A DNA stretch of 64,000 nucleotides from Streptomyces spinoverrucosus (lineage in GTDB: Bacteria; Actinomycetota; Actinomycetes; Streptomycetales; Streptomycetaceae), in assembly GCF_006539505.1 (NCBI RefSeq), contig NZ_BJND01000012.1, positions 186,001 to 250,000 of the forward strand, written 5' to 3'. The translations under genes were made by a program, and so were the position numbers. The notes beneath the pieces are model-generated. The model did no database searches. It was not told the DNA's origin and was given only the letters and a program-made list of their open reading frames with translations. This document shows positions 42,358 through 51,677 of this stretch, one piece after another (within the stretch, counting starts at the first letter, position 1; the number at the start of each line of letters is the position of its first letter).

Positions 42358-43989
42358 ATGCAGAGTAGGTATCGCTGGTGGCGCGACGCCGTGATCTACC
42401 AGGTGTACGTCCGCAGCTTTCTCGACAGCACCGGGGACGGCGTCGGCGATCTCGCCGGGGTCCGGGCCGGGCTGCCGTACCTGAAGAAGCTCGGGGTCGA
42501 CGGGATCTGGCTGAGCCCCTTCTATCCGTCGCCGCAGCACGACCACGGGTACGACGTGGCCGACTACTGCGACGTCGACCCGCTGTTCGGCGATCTCGCC
42601 GAGTTCGACCTCCTGGTGCGGGCCGCCCGGCGGCTCGGCATCAAGGTGCTGCTGGACATCGTGCCGAACCACTGCTCCAGCGAGCACCGCTGGTTCCGCG
42701 AGGCGCTGGCCTCGCCGCCCGGCAGCGCGGCCCGCGCCCGCTTCCACTTCGCCGACGGCCGCGGCCCCGACGGCGCCGAGCCGCCCAACAACTGGCACGC
42801 CATGTTCGGCGGCCCGGCCTGGACCCGGGTCCCCGACGGCCAGTGGTACCTGCACATGTTCACGCCCGAGCAGCCGGACTGGAACTGGCGCAACCCCGAG
42901 ACCGGCGCCGAGTTCGCGCGGGTGCTGCGTTTCTGGCTCGACCGCGGTGTCGACGGCTTCCGCATCGACGTGGCCGCCGGCCTCTTCAAGCACCCCGACC
43001 TGCCGGACTCCCCGGATCCGGAGGCCGACGCCCGCACCCGCGACTCGGTCAACCCGCTCGCCTGGAACCAGCCCGAGGTGCACGACGTGTGGCGGCAGTG
43101 GCGCGCCATCTGCGACGAGTACGCCGCCCGCGACGGCCGGGAGCGGCTGCTGGTCGGCGAGGTGTCCGTGCCGACCGCCCGCGAGCACGCCCTGTACGTC
43201 CGCCCGGACGAACTCCACCAGGCCTTCTTCTTCGACCTGCTCGGTGCCCCCTGGGACCCGGACGCCTTCCGCAAGGTCATCTCCGAGGCCATGCAGGACA
43301 TCGCCGGGACCGGCTCCACGGTCACCTGGGTCCTCAACAACCACGACCAGGTCCGCACCGTCACCCGCTATGGCGAACCCGCTCCCGAAGGCAGCGGCCT
43401 GGGCGCCGCCCGTGCCCGTGCCGCCGCGCTGTTGATGCTGGCGCTGCCCGGGGCCGCGTACATCTATCAGGGCGAGGAGCTGGGCCTGCCCGAGGTCGTC
43501 GATCTGCCCGACGATGTGCTCACCGACCCGATCTTTCGCCGCACCGGCAGCCGGGCCCGGATCCGTGACGGCTGCCGGGTGCCGCTGCCGTGGTCGGGGC
43601 AGGCCTCGCCGTTCGGGTTCACCTCCGGTGTCGAGGGCGTCAAGCCGTGGCTGCCGCAGCCCGAGTGGTTCGCCGAGCACGCCACCGACCGGGCCCTCGC
43701 CGACACCCGCTCCTTCTGGCACCTGTACCGCGACGGCCTCCAACTGCGCGCCTCACTGCCCCAGTTGGGCGAGGGCACGCTGCGCTGGCTGGACACCCCG
43801 CCGGACGTCCTGGCCTTCGCCCGCGGCGACGACCTGGTCTGCGCCGTGAACTTCGGCACTGCCCCTGTACCGGCCCCCGTCCCCGGCGCCCCGCTGCTGG
43901 CGAGCGGGCCCTGCCCCGACGCCGGGGTGCTGCCCGGCTCCACCGCCGCCTGGTGGATCACCGACCCCTCGTCAACTCCCCACCTCTGA
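42358..43989 (+). CDS. GH13 alpha-glucosidase (oligo-1,6-glucosidase/trehalose hydrolase-like)
   Basis: A 543-aa intracellular glycoside hydrolase without a signal peptide. GH13 landmarks: WWRDAVIYQVYVRSFLDSTGDGVGDLAGV and LGVDGIWLSPFYPSPQHDHGYDVADY (region V/I), and LLDIVPNHCSSEHRWF. Asp204 in GFRIDVAAGLFK is the nucleophile, Glu268 in LLVGEVSVP the acid, and Asp330 in NNHDQV the transition-state stabiliser. Val or Ala next to the nucleophile is usual for alpha-1,4/alpha-1,6 glucosidases of this kind, but the exact substrate is open. It precedes a binding protein and two permeases, so it probably hydrolyses the imported alpha-glucoside. Confidence 0.92.
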   Translation: MQSRYRWWRDAVIYQVYVRSFLDSTGDGVGDLAGVRAGLPYLKKLGVDGIWLSPFYPSPQHDHGYDVADYCDVDPLFGDLAEFDLLVRAARRLGIKVLLDIVPNHCSSEHRWFREALASPPGSAARARFHFADGRGPDGAEPPNNWHAMFGGPAWTRVPDGQWYLHMFTPEQPDWNWRNPETGAEFARVLRFWLDRGVDGFRIDVAAGLFKHPDLPDSPDPEADARTRDSVNPLAWNQPEVHDVWRQWRAICDEYAARDGRERLLVGEVSVPTAREHALYVRPDELHQAFFFDLLGAPWDPDAFRKVISEAMQDIAGTGSTVTWVLNNHDQVRTVTRYGEPAPEGSGLGAARARAAALLMLALPGAAYIYQGEELGLPEVVDLPDDVLTDPIFRRTGSRARIRDGCRVPLPWSGQASPFGFTSGVEGVKPWLPQPEWFAEHATDRALADTRSFWHLYRDGLQLRASLPQLGEGTLRWLDTPPDVLAFARGDDLVCAVNFGTAPVPAPVPGAPLLASGPCPDAGVLPGSTAAWWITDPSSTPHL

Positions 43990-44002
43990 AGGGACATCAA
44001 CG

Positions 44003-45328
44003 ATGATGCGACGACGTACCACCCTGCTCACCGGCTGCACCGCCCTCGTCCTGGCACTCGGCGCGACCGCCTGCGGCGGCGGCCCGGTCACGGCCGGCGG
44101 CGGGGACAAGGCGCTCAGCGGCCAGACGGTCACCGTGGCCGGTGTCTGGTCCGGCAGCGAGCAGGAGAACTTCCAGAAGGTGCTCGACGCCTTCAGCGAG
44201 AAGACCGGCGCGAAGACCCAGTTCGTGTCCACCGGGGACAACGTCTCCACCGTCGTCGGCAGCAAGATCGAGGGCGGCAACGCCCCCGACGTGGTGATGG
44301 TCCCGCAGGTCGGCGTGCTCCAGCAGTTCGCCAAGGAGGGCTGGCTCAAGCCGCTCTCCAAGACCGCCCAGTCCGCCGTCGACGCCAACTACGCGGGCGT
44401 CTGGAAGACGTACGGCAGTGTCGACGGCACGCTGTACGGCCTGTACTTCAAGGCCGCCCACAAGTCGACCGTCTGGTACAGCCCCGACGCCCTCACCCAG
44501 GCCGGGGTCGAGCCGCCGACGACGTACGAGGACATGCTGAAGGCCGGACAGACCATCTCGGACTCCGGGCTCGCCGCCTTCTCGGTCGCAGGGCAGGACG
44601 GCTGGACGCTCACCGACTGGTTCGAGAACATCTACCTCTCCCAGGCCGGGCCCGAGAAGTACGACGCCCTCGCCGCGCACCAGCTGAAGTGGACGGACGC
44701 TTCGGTGGTCGACGCGCTGACGACGCTCGGCAAGCTGTTCAAGGACAAGCAGCTCATAGCGGGCGGGCAGAAGGGGGCCCTCAACACCGACTTCCCGGGC
44801 TCGGTGGAGAAGGTGTTCGGGCCGAAGCCCGAGGCCGGCATGGTCTACGAGGGGGACTTCGTCGCCGGGGTCGCCAAGGACCAGTTCGGCAGGACCATCG
44901 GCGAGGACGCGAACTTCTTCCCCTTCCCTGCGGTCGGCGGCGGTGACGCGCCGGTCGTCAGCGGCGGCGACGCGGCCGTCGTCCTGAAGGACGGCAAGAA
45001 CGCCGAGGCCGGGATGCAGCTCCTGGAGTACCTCGCCACCCCCGAGGCCGCGGCGGTGTGGGCCGAGGCGGGCGGCTTCCTGTCGCCGAACAAGAAGCTC
45101 GACCTCGCCTCCTACGGCGACGACGTGACCCGCGCGACCGCCAAGTCCCTGGTCGGCGCGGGCGACTCGGTCCGCTTCGACATGTCCGACCAGGCACCGG
45201 CGGCCTTCGGCGGCACCAAGGGCGCCGGCGAGTGGAAGATCCTTCAGGACTTCCTGCGCGACCCGTCCGACCCGAAGGGCACGGCGGCCGACCTGGAGGC
45301 CGCGGCGGCGAAGGCGTACCGGGGCTGA
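44003..45328 (+). CDS. sugar ABC transporter substrate-binding lipoprotein
   Basis: A 441-aa family 1 binding protein. The signal peptide MMRRRTTLLTGCTALVLALGATAC ends in a lipobox with Cys24, followed by a glycine-rich tether, so it is anchored outside the membrane. Motifs include VTVAGVWSGSEQENFQKVLDAFSEKTG, then APDVVMVPQVGVLQQFAKEGWLKPL and GLYFKAAHKSTVWYSPDALTQAGV. The profile is like alpha-glucoside or trehalose binding proteins. It starts 13 nt after the glucosidase and ends 1 nt before the permease, forming one operon. Confidence 0.93.
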   Translation: MMRRRTTLLTGCTALVLALGATACGGGPVTAGGGDKALSGQTVTVAGVWSGSEQENFQKVLDAFSEKTGAKTQFVSTGDNVSTVVGSKIEGGNAPDVVMVPQVGVLQQFAKEGWLKPLSKTAQSAVDANYAGVWKTYGSVDGTLYGLYFKAAHKSTVWYSPDALTQAGVEPPTTYEDMLKAGQTISDSGLAAFSVAGQDGWTLTDWFENIYLSQAGPEKYDALAAHQLKWTDASVVDALTTLGKLFKDKQLIAGGQKGALNTDFPGSVEKVFGPKPEAGMVYEGDFVAGVAKDQFGRTIGEDANFFPFPAVGGGDAPVVSGGDAAVVLKDGKNAEAGMQLLEYLATPEAAAVWAEAGGFLSPNKKLDLASYGDDVTRATAKSLVGAGDSVRFDMSDQAPAAFGGTKGAGEWKILQDFLRDPSDPKGTAADLEAAAAKAYRG

Positions 45329-45329
45329 C

Positions 45330-46688
45330 ATGGCAGCCACACTGGTGAAAGAGGCGAGCCGTCCGGCCGCCGCGGGCTCCGGGAACGGCCGGCGCCCGCG
45401 GCGGCGGGGTCCGCTCGTCGCCCTGCTCTTCGTCCTCCCCGCGCTGCTCCTGCTCGGCGCGCTCGTCGTCTACCCCGTGCTGTTCTCCGTCGGCCGCAGC
45501 TTCTTCGACGCGTCCGGCACCCGGTTCGTGGGCGGCGACAACTACACCGAGATGTTCCGCGACCCGGCGACGCTGAAGGCCGTACGCAACACGGCGATCT
45601 GGGTCGTCGTCGCACCGACGCTGCTGACCGGGCTGGGGCTGATCCTGGCCGTGCTCGTGGAGAAGGTCCGCTGGGCGACGGCGTTCAAGCTGCTGCTGTT
45701 CATGCCGATGGCGGTGTCCTTCCTCGCGGCCGGCATCATCTTCCGGCTCGCCTACGACGAGGACCCGGACAAGGGTGTGCTGAACGCCGCCGTGGTCTCC
45801 GTCCACGACGCCTTCGAGGGCACGTCGTCCTATCCGACCGCGCGGGCGCGCGACGGGCAGGGGATGACCAAGGAGGCGGACGGGGCGTACCGGACGACGG
45901 CGAGCGCGTCGCCGGGTCAGACGGTGGTGCTCGGCCTGGTCGGGGTGCTGCCGGGTGACCTGCCCGGCGGTGCGCGGCCCGCGTACCCGGCGGCCGAGCA
46001 GAAGGCCGGTGCCGGTGAGCTGCGCGGAGTCGTGTACCTGGACTTCACGCCCGGTGGGGGAGGGGAGCAGGGCCGGGTCGACCGGCAGGAGAGCGGGCTG
46101 CCCGAGATGACGGTCGAGGCGGTGCGCGACGGCAGGACCGCCGGTACGACGACCACGGCGTCCGACGGCTCCTTCCGCTTCGCGGGCCTGGACTCGGGCT
46201 CGTACACACTGCGGCTGCCCGCCTCGAACTTCTCCCCGCCCTACGACGGCATCTCCTGGCTCGGGCCCACGCTGGTGACACCCGCGATCATCGGGGCGTA
46301 CCTGTGGATCTGGACCGGCTTCGCGATGGTGCTGATCGGCGCGGGGCTGTCGACGCTGCCGAGGGACGCGCTGGAGGCGGCGCGGATGGACGGCGCCAAC
46401 GAGTGGCAGATCTTCCGCAGGATCACGGTGCCGCTGCTGGCGCCGGTACTGACGGTCGTCTTCGTCACCCTGGTGATCAACGTGATGAAGGTCTTCGACC
46501 TCGTCTACATCATCGCGCCCGGCCCGGTGCAGGAGGACGCGACCGTGCTGGCGACACAGATGTGGCTGGTGTCCTTCGGCGGGGGCAACGACCAGGGCCT
46601 CGGCAGCGCGCTGGGCGTCCTGCTGCTGCTCCTGGTGATCCCCGCGATGGTCTTCAACGTCCGCCGTTTCCGAAGGAGCCAGCGATGA
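45330..46688 (+). CDS. sugar ABC transporter permease (MalF-type) with extracytoplasmic Ig-like insertion
   Basis: A 452-aa permease. TMs: residues 29-55 (LVALLFVLPALLLLGALVVYPV), 88-110, 119-140, then a long loop, then 316-345, 363-395 and 425-440. The cytoplasmic EAA loop is EAARMDGANEWQIFRRITVPLLAP at 349-372. Between TM3 and TM4 there is an extracytoplasmic insertion of about 155 residues (150-306). Its part at 230-298 (LRGVVYLDFT...LPEMTVEAVRDGRTAGTTTTASDGSFRFAGLDSGSYTLRLP) matches the carboxypeptidase-regulatory/SdrD-B-like beta-sandwich pattern. E. coli MalF also has a P2 loop here, but with a different fold. Confidence 0.92.
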   Translation: MAATLVKEASRPAAAGSGNGRRPRRRGPLVALLFVLPALLLLGALVVYPVLFSVGRSFFDASGTRFVGGDNYTEMFRDPATLKAVRNTAIWVVVAPTLLTGLGLILAVLVEKVRWATAFKLLLFMPMAVSFLAAGIIFRLAYDEDPDKGVLNAAVVSVHDAFEGTSSYPTARARDGQGMTKEADGAYRTTASASPGQTVVLGLVGVLPGDLPGGARPAYPAAEQKAGAGELRGVVYLDFTPGGGGEQGRVDRQESGLPEMTVEAVRDGRTAGTTTTASDGSFRFAGLDSGSYTLRLPASNFSPPYDGISWLGPTLVTPAIIGAYLWIWTGFAMVLIGAGLSTLPRDALEAARMDGANEWQIFRRITVPLLAPVLTVVFVTLVINVMKVFDLVYIIAPGPVQEDATVLATQMWLVSFGGGNDQGLGSALGVLLLLLVIPAMVFNVRRFRRSQR

Positions 46689-46719
46689 AAGGGGAGCCGG
46701 CGATGAAGGGAAGTCAGCG

Positions 46720-47559
46720 ATGAACGCCGTCCGACGAAGCCTGGGCAACAGCCTGGTCCAGGCCTTCCTCGTGGTGGTGGGCCTGATCTGGCTCACCCCG
46801 CTGGCCGGGCTGTTCCTGTCGTCGCTGCGGTCCGCCGAGGACACCGCGAAGGGCGGCTGGTGGACGGTGTTCACCAGCCCCGGCCAACTGTCCTTCGACA
46901 ACTACTCGGCGCTGCTGGAGAACGCGGGCATCACGCAGGCGTTCTGGAACACGGTCCTGATCTCGGTGCCGACGACGGTCCTGGTCGTCGTCATCGCGGC
47001 CCTCGCCGGATACGCCTTCGCCTGGCTGGACTTCCCGGGCCGCGAGCCGCTGTTCCTTCTGGTGGTGGCGTTGCTGGTGGTGCCGGTCCAGATCGGTCTG
47101 CTGCCGGTGGCCAAACTCTTCGGCCAGCTGGGCCTGTTCGGCACGATCCCGGGCGTCGTCCTCTTCCATGTGGCCTACGGCCTGCCGTTCGCGGTGTTCC
47201 TGCTGCGCAACTACTTCGCCGAGATGCCGAAGGAGATGCTGGAGGCCGCCCGGATGGACGGCGGCAGCGAGTGGCGCATCTTCACCCGCCTCGTCCTGCC
47301 GGTGGGCCGGCCGGCCATCGCCAGCCTCGCCATCTTCCAGTTCCTGTGGGTGTGGAACGACATGCTGGTGGCCCTGCTGTTCGCGGACAGCTCCTCACAG
47401 CCGCTGACGGTTGAACTCCAGTCGCAGATACGGCAGTTCGGCAGCAACATCGACGTCCTGGCGCCGGGGGCCTTTGTCTCGCTGATCGTGCCGGTGGCGG
47501 TGTTCTTCGCGTTCCAGCGGCACTTTGTGCAGGGGGTGATGGCGGGCTCGGTCAAGTAG
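46720..47559 (+). CDS. sugar ABC transporter permease (MalG-type)
   Basis: A 279-aa permease with six TMs, the standard plan. TM1 is [25 protein letters not shown]. The EAA motif [26 protein letters not shown] sits in the cytoplasmic loop that contacts the ATPase. The C-terminal region [42 protein letters not shown] is typical of MalG/ThuG-like partners. It forms a pair with the preceding permease. No ATPase lies in the cluster, so a shared MsiK-type multisugar ATPase probably drives it, as is known in Streptomyces. The TTCGTG-poor spacer upstream has a short ATG-rich repeat ([12 protein letters not shown]). Confidence 0.93.
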   Translation: MNAVRRSLGNSLVQAFLVVVGLIWLTPLAGLFLSSLRSAEDTAKGGWWTVFTSPGQLSFDNYSALLENAGITQAFWNTVLISVPTTVLVVVIAALAGYAFAWLDFPGREPLFLLVVALLVVPVQIGLLPVAKLFGQLGLFGTIPGVVLFHVAYGLPFAVFLLRNYFAEMPKEMLEAARMDGGSEWRIFTRLVLPVGRPAIASLAIFQFLWVWNDMLVALLFADSSSQPLTVELQSQIRQFGSNIDVLAPGAFVSLIVPVAVFFAFQRHFVQGVMAGSVK

Positions 47560-47623
47560 TGCCGCCCTGCCTATCCTGGTGAGGGGACGGTCCGGCTCGC
47601 GGGGCGCGAGAAGGGAGCCGCGG

Positions 47624-49330
47624 GTGGCTGACCACAGCACCGGCACCGGCACCGGTACGGACACCGGCACCGCATCGGCTGCCTCGCAGGCCCTTCGCCG
47701 CGCCCGGGACGCCGTCGCCCGGGAGGCGTGGGCCGAGGCGTATCGCCTGCTCAGCGGAGTGTCCGCCGGTCTCACCCCGGACGACTTCGCGGCCTACGCG
47801 GACGCCGCCTGGTGGACGAGCCATGTCGAGGAGTCGATCACCGCGCGGATGAAGGCCTATGCCGGGTACGTCGCGGCGGGCGCCGAGCGGCGTGCCGGGT
47901 ACTGCGCCTGGATGCTCTTCTACGAGCACCAGCTGGCGGGCCGCACGGCGGTGGCCGCCGGATGGCTGCGCCGGGCGCGGCGGCATCTGAGCGGGGAGCC
48001 CGAGTGCGTCGAGCAGTGCTATCTGGCGTGGATGGAGGCCGAGGCGGCCGCGGCGCGCGGGGCGTTCGACGAGGCCATGGCCGTGGCCCGGCGGATGGCG
48101 GGGATCGCGCGGCAGTGCGGCAGCCCGGACCTGTACGCGATGAGCGTTCAGGCGCAGGCGGGTGTCCTGCTGGCCCAGGGCCGGGTCGCCGAGGGTCTCG
48201 ACCTGCTCGACGACGCGATGTGCTCGGCCATGGCGGGCGAGCTGAGCGCCTTCTTCACCGGCTGGATCTACTGCCTGGGCCTGCAGCGCTGCATGGCCTG
48301 CGCCGATCTGGAGCGTGCTGCCGAATGGACCGACGCGGCCATGAAGTGGTGCGCGGCCATGCCGGCGGAGAACAACTTCCGGGGCCTGTGCCGGGTGCAC
48401 CGCGTGCAGGTGCTGGACCTGCGCGGCCGCTGGCCCCAGGCGCTTGACCAGGCCGTACGGACCTGCGAGGAGCTGCTGCCCTACGAGCGCCGGATCGCCG
48501 GCGAGGCGTTCTGCGCCACCGGGGACATCCAGCGGCGCCGCGGTGAGCTGGCCGCGGCCGAGGCGGCGTACCAGCGGGCGCACGAACTCGGCCGTGACCC
48601 GCAGCCCGGCCTCGCCCTGCTGCGGCTGGCCCAGGGCAGGCCCGAGGCGTCGGCCACCGCCCTGCGGCTCGCCCTGGCGGGCGGCGCGGACGACGGGGAC
48701 GACCGGCTCGGGCGCTGCCGGCTGCTCGCCGCGCAGGTCGAGATCTCGCTCGCGCTCGGCCGGCTCGACGAGGCCCGTGCGGCGGCGGCCGAGCTGGAGA
48801 CCCTCGCCCGCGACTGGCAGCAGCGGCGCGCGTCGCACACGACGATGCTGCATGCTGTCGCCGCGTCGGCGGGCGGTGCGGTCGCCTACGCCGAACACGA
48901 CCTCGATCGTGCGCTGTCGCTGCTCCGCCGGGCGCTCGCCCTGTGGTTGGCGCTGGACGTGCCGTACGAGGAGGCGCAGGTCCGGATGACGCTGGCCGCC
49001 GCCGACCGGACCGCCGGCGACGACGAAGGCGCCCGCATGGAGCTGCGGGCCGCGCGGGCGACCTTCGAGCGGCTGGGCGCCGTGCCGGACGCGCGGCGGG
49101 CGGCGGCGCTGCTCGGGAGCGCGGGCGGCCGGCAGCCCGGCGAACTCACGGACCGGGAGATCCAGGTGCTGCGGCTGGTCGCCGCGGGCAGGACGAACCG
49201 GGCGATCGCCGCGGAGCTGGTGATCAGCGAGCACACCGTCGCCCGGCACCTCAACAACATCTTCGCCAAGCTCGACGTGAACTCGCGGGCCGCGGCGACC
49301 GCGTACGCGTACCAGAACCGCCTGGCCTGA
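47624..49330 (+). CDS. LuxR-family transcriptional regulator with TPR-like repeats
   Basis: A 568-aa regulator. Residues 30-490 are helical repeats rich in Ala, Leu and Glu ([60 protein letters not shown]), a tetratricopeptide-like sensor array. Residues about 503-565 are the Lux[58 protein letters not shown]. There is no ATPase motif, so it is not a full LAL protein. A GTG at 47624 with GGGAG upstream opens the conserved part. It may control the sugar cluster or the FAD oxidase downstream. Confidence 0.88.
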   Translation: MADHSTGTGTGTDTGTASAASQALRRARDAVAREAWAEAYRLLSGVSAGLTPDDFAAYADAAWWTSHVEESITARMKAYAGYVAAGAERRAGYCAWMLFYEHQLAGRTAVAAGWLRRARRHLSGEPECVEQCYLAWMEAEAAAARGAFDEAMAVARRMAGIARQCGSPDLYAMSVQAQAGVLLAQGRVAEGLDLLDDAMCSAMAGELSAFFTGWIYCLGLQRCMACADLERAAEWTDAAMKWCAAMPAENNFRGLCRVHRVQVLDLRGRWPQALDQAVRTCEELLPYERRIAGEAFCATGDIQRRRGELAAAEAAYQRAHELGRDPQPGLALLRLAQGRPEASATALRLALAGGADDGDDRLGRCRLLAAQVEISLALGRLDEARAAAAELETLARDWQQRRASHTTMLHAVAASAGGAVAYAEHDLDRALSLLRRALALWLALDVPYEEAQVRMTLAAADRTAGDDEGARMELRAARATFERLGAVPDARRAAALLGSAGGRQPGELTDREIQVLRLVAAGRTNRAIAAELVISEHTVARHLNNIFAKLDVNSRAAATAYAYQNRLA

Positions 49331-49431
49331 ATGGGCCGTTCTGCCCATGCCCGACGGGGCGGGATGGGCGGTTCCGGCGATGAGGGCCGCCCGGACCGGG
49401 GCGTACACCGGTGGTGCGACCCGTTCTCCGA

Positions 49432-49455
49432 CCTGACGGAAAGCCTGACGGAAAG
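49432..49455 (+). repeat. 12-bp tandem duplication before the FAD oxidase gene
   Basis: CCTGACGGAAAG is repeated perfectly twice, ending 12 nt before the ATG at 49468. It is probably slippage; it places a second AAAG just upstream of the ribosome-binding region. Confidence 0.6.
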
Positions 49456-49467
49456 CAGGTGGCGGTC

Positions 49468-50844
49468 ATGACCACCTCCACACGTTCCCTGGACGAGCGG
49501 CGGCTGCGCGGATCCGTGCGCGGCGACATCGTCGAGCCCGGCGACCCCGACTACGACGAGGCCCGCACGGTCTACAACGCCATGATCGACAAACGGCCCG
49601 CCATCGTCGTCCGGGCCGTCGACGCGGGCGATGTCATCGCCACCGTGGACTTCGCCCGCGAACAGGGGCTGCCACTCGCCGTGCGCGGCGGCAGCCACAG
49701 CGTCCCCGGCTACGGCACCTGCGACGACGGGGTCGTCCTCGACCTCGGGCGGATGCACGGGATCCGGGTCGACCCCGAGACGCGTACCGCGTGGGCCGAG
49801 GGCGGTTGCACCTGGGCCGACGTCAACCACGCCACGCACGCCTTCGGCCTGGCCACCACCGGCGGAGTCGTCTCCACGACCGGCATCGGCGGCCTCACCA
49901 CGGGCGGCGGCATGGGCTATCTGGCCCGGCGTTGCGGTCTGGCCTGCGACAACCTGCTCTCGGTCGACCTGGTGACCGCCGACGGATCCTTCCTGACCTG
50001 CACCGAGGACCAGCACGCCGACCTGATGTGGGCGGTGCGCGGCGGAGGCGGGAACTTCGGGGTCGTCACGTCGTTCGCGTACCGGCTGCACCCCATCGCC
50101 GACATCCTCGGCGGGCCGACGTTCTTCCCGCTCGACGGCGAGGTGATCCGCCGCTACCGAGAGATGATCGCCGACGCGGACGACAGGCTCGGCGCGCTGC
50201 TCATCGTGGGCCTCGGACCGCCGCTTCCGTTCCTGCCCGAGCGCTGGCACGGCCGGCCGGTCTGCGCGGTGGTCGGCTGCTGGAGCGGACCGGAGGAGCA
50301 GGACGACCGGATCCGGTCCCGGATCGCCGGGCTCGGCCCCGTCCTCGGTCGGAAGGTCGACCGCATTCCCTACCCGGTGATCAACACGCTGTTCGACGAG
50401 CTGCTGCCCGCGGGCCTCTTCCACTACTGGAAGGGCACCTTCAGCCGCGGCCTGCCGGACGGGGTCATCGACGCGTACGTCGAGTACGGCGCCTCGACCC
50501 CCACCATCCAGAGCGCCACGGTGGTGTTCCCCCTCGACGGCGCCGTCCAGCGGGTCGGGCCCGAGGACACCGCCTTCGCCTACCGGGATGTCGACTTCGC
50601 GACCGCGCTCAGCCCCGCCCTCACGACCCGCGAGGACTGCGAGGCCCAGAAGGACTGGATCCGGGCCTTCTACGGGGCGCTCCGCCCGCACTCCGCCGAG
50701 GGCGGGTACGTCAACTTCATGGACGCGGACGACCAGGATCGCGTACGCGCCAACTACCGTACGAACCACGCCCGTCTGACGGAGATCAAGCGGCGCCACG
50801 ACCCCGGGAACCTGTTCCGGCTCAACCACAACATCGCCCCGTGA
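49468..50844 (+). CDS. FAD-binding (BBE-type) oxidoreductase
   Basis: A 458-aa flavoenzyme of the VAO/BBE family. The FAD domain has PLAVRGGSHSVPGYGTCDDGVVLDL with the His used for covalent 8-alpha attachment, then GGVVSTTGIGGLTTGGGMGYLARRCGLACDNLLSVDLVTADG. The second Cys site (CG..) used for bicovalent FAD is not in the expected place, so attachment through His alone is likely. A substrate domain follows, ending with the BBE motif GGYVNFMDADDQDRVRANY...RHDPGNLFRLNHNI. Substrates range from sugars to alkaloids; here it is unknown. No signal peptide. The ATG at 49468 matches the family start. Confidence 0.9.
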   Translation: MTTSTRSLDERRLRGSVRGDIVEPGDPDYDEARTVYNAMIDKRPAIVVRAVDAGDVIATVDFAREQGLPLAVRGGSHSVPGYGTCDDGVVLDLGRMHGIRVDPETRTAWAEGGCTWADVNHATHAFGLATTGGVVSTTGIGGLTTGGGMGYLARRCGLACDNLLSVDLVTADGSFLTCTEDQHADLMWAVRGGGGNFGVVTSFAYRLHPIADILGGPTFFPLDGEVIRRYREMIADADDRLGALLIVGLGPPLPFLPERWHGRPVCAVVGCWSGPEEQDDRIRSRIAGLGPVLGRKVDRIPYPVINTLFDELLPAGLFHYWKGTFSRGLPDGVIDAYVEYGASTPTIQSATVVFPLDGAVQRVGPEDTAFAYRDVDFATALSPALTTREDCEAQKDWIRAFYGALRPHSAEGGYVNFMDADDQDRVRANYRTNHARLTEIKRRHDPGNLFRLNHNIAP

Positions 50845-50849
50845 GACGA

Positions 50850-50880
50850 GAAGGCCCCAGGCGATCGACCTGGGGCCTTC
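50850..50880. terminator. bidirectional terminator between FAD oxidase and pgl
   Basis: Perfect 12-bp stem GAAGGCCCCAGG / CCTGGGGCCTTC with the loop CGATCGA. It lies between convergent genes. The short A and T stretches at the ends suit both directions. Confidence 0.85.
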
Positions 50881-50894
50881 CGGGAAAGCGGTTC

Positions 50895-51677
50895 TCAGGG
50901 TGAAGCCGGAGGATACAGCGATCGCGGCAGCTGGGAGGCCGCCGCCGCGTCCAGCAGCCACAGGGTGCGCTGCCTGCCGTACGCGCCCGCTGCCGGGGCC
51001 TGGATCTCGCCGGCGCCCGAGAGCGCCATGGCCGCGGCGTTCGCCTTGTCCTCGCCCGCCGCCAGCAGCCACACCTCACGGGCCGCCCGGATCGCCGGGA
51101 GGGTGAGGGTGATACGGGTCGGTGGAGGCTTGGGGGCGCCGTGGACGCCGACCACCATGCGGTCCGTCTCCCGCACCGCGGGCAGCTCCGGGAACAGGGA
51201 CGCCACGTGGGTGTCCGGGCCGACGCCCAGCATCAGGACGTCGAACGTCGGGACCGGGGCGTGGTTCTCCGGGACCGCCGCCCCGGCCAGTTCCTCGGCG
51301 TAGGCGGCCGCCGCCGCGTCCACGTCCGAACCGTACGGGCCGTCCGACGCGGGCATGGCGTGCACGCGCTTCGGGTCCAGCGGGACGGAGTCGAGGAGCG
51401 CCTCGCGGGCCTGGGTGACATTGCGGTCCGGGTCGCCCTCGGGCAGGAAGCGCTCGTCGCCCCACCACAGGTCCAGGCGGGCCCAGTCGATGGCGTCCCG
51501 GGCGGGCGCGGCGGCCAGCGCGGCCAGCAGGCCGTTGCCGTTGCGGCCGCCGGTCAGGACGACGGACGCGGTGCCGCGCGAGGCCTGTGCGTCCACGATC
51601 TTCGTGATCAGCCGGGCCGCGGCGGCCTGCGCCATCAGTTCCTTGTCGCGGTGGACGACCAGTTGGGGTGTGCTCAC
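50895..51677 (-). CDS. pgl: 6-phosphogluconolactonase
   Basis: Hydrolyses 6-phosphogluconolactone to 6-phosphogluconate. The 260-aa DevB/SOL-type protein has the sugar-isomerase fold: SVVLTGGRNGNGLLAAL, LDLWWGDERFLPEGDPDRNVTQAREALLDSVPLD, TFDVLMLGVGPDTHVASLFPELPAV and AREVWLLAAGEDKANAAAMAL. The GTG at 51677 overlaps the opcA stop (GTGA), so it is last in the tkt-tal-zwf-opcA-pgl operon and its translation is coupled to opcA. A bidirectional hairpin ends the unit. Confidence 0.95.
   Translation of the reverse strand: MSTPQLVVHRDKELMAQAAAARLITKIVDAQASRGTASVVLTGGRNGNGLLAALAAAPARDAIDWARLDLWWGDERFLPEGDPDRNVTQAREALLDSVPLDPKRVHAMPASDGPYGSDVDAAAAAYAEELAGAAVPENHAPVPTFDVLMLGVGPDTHVASLFPELPAVRETDRMVVGVHGAPKPPPTRITLTLPAIRAAREVWLLAAGEDKANAAAMALSGAGEIQAPAAGAYGRQRTLWLLDAAAASQLPRSLYPPASP

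Noticed and set aside
46685..46720. Tiny [15 protein letters not shown] between the two sugar permeases
   Set aside because: Twelve codons in a frame other than the next gene; more likely a duplicated ribosome-site spacer than a peptide gene.
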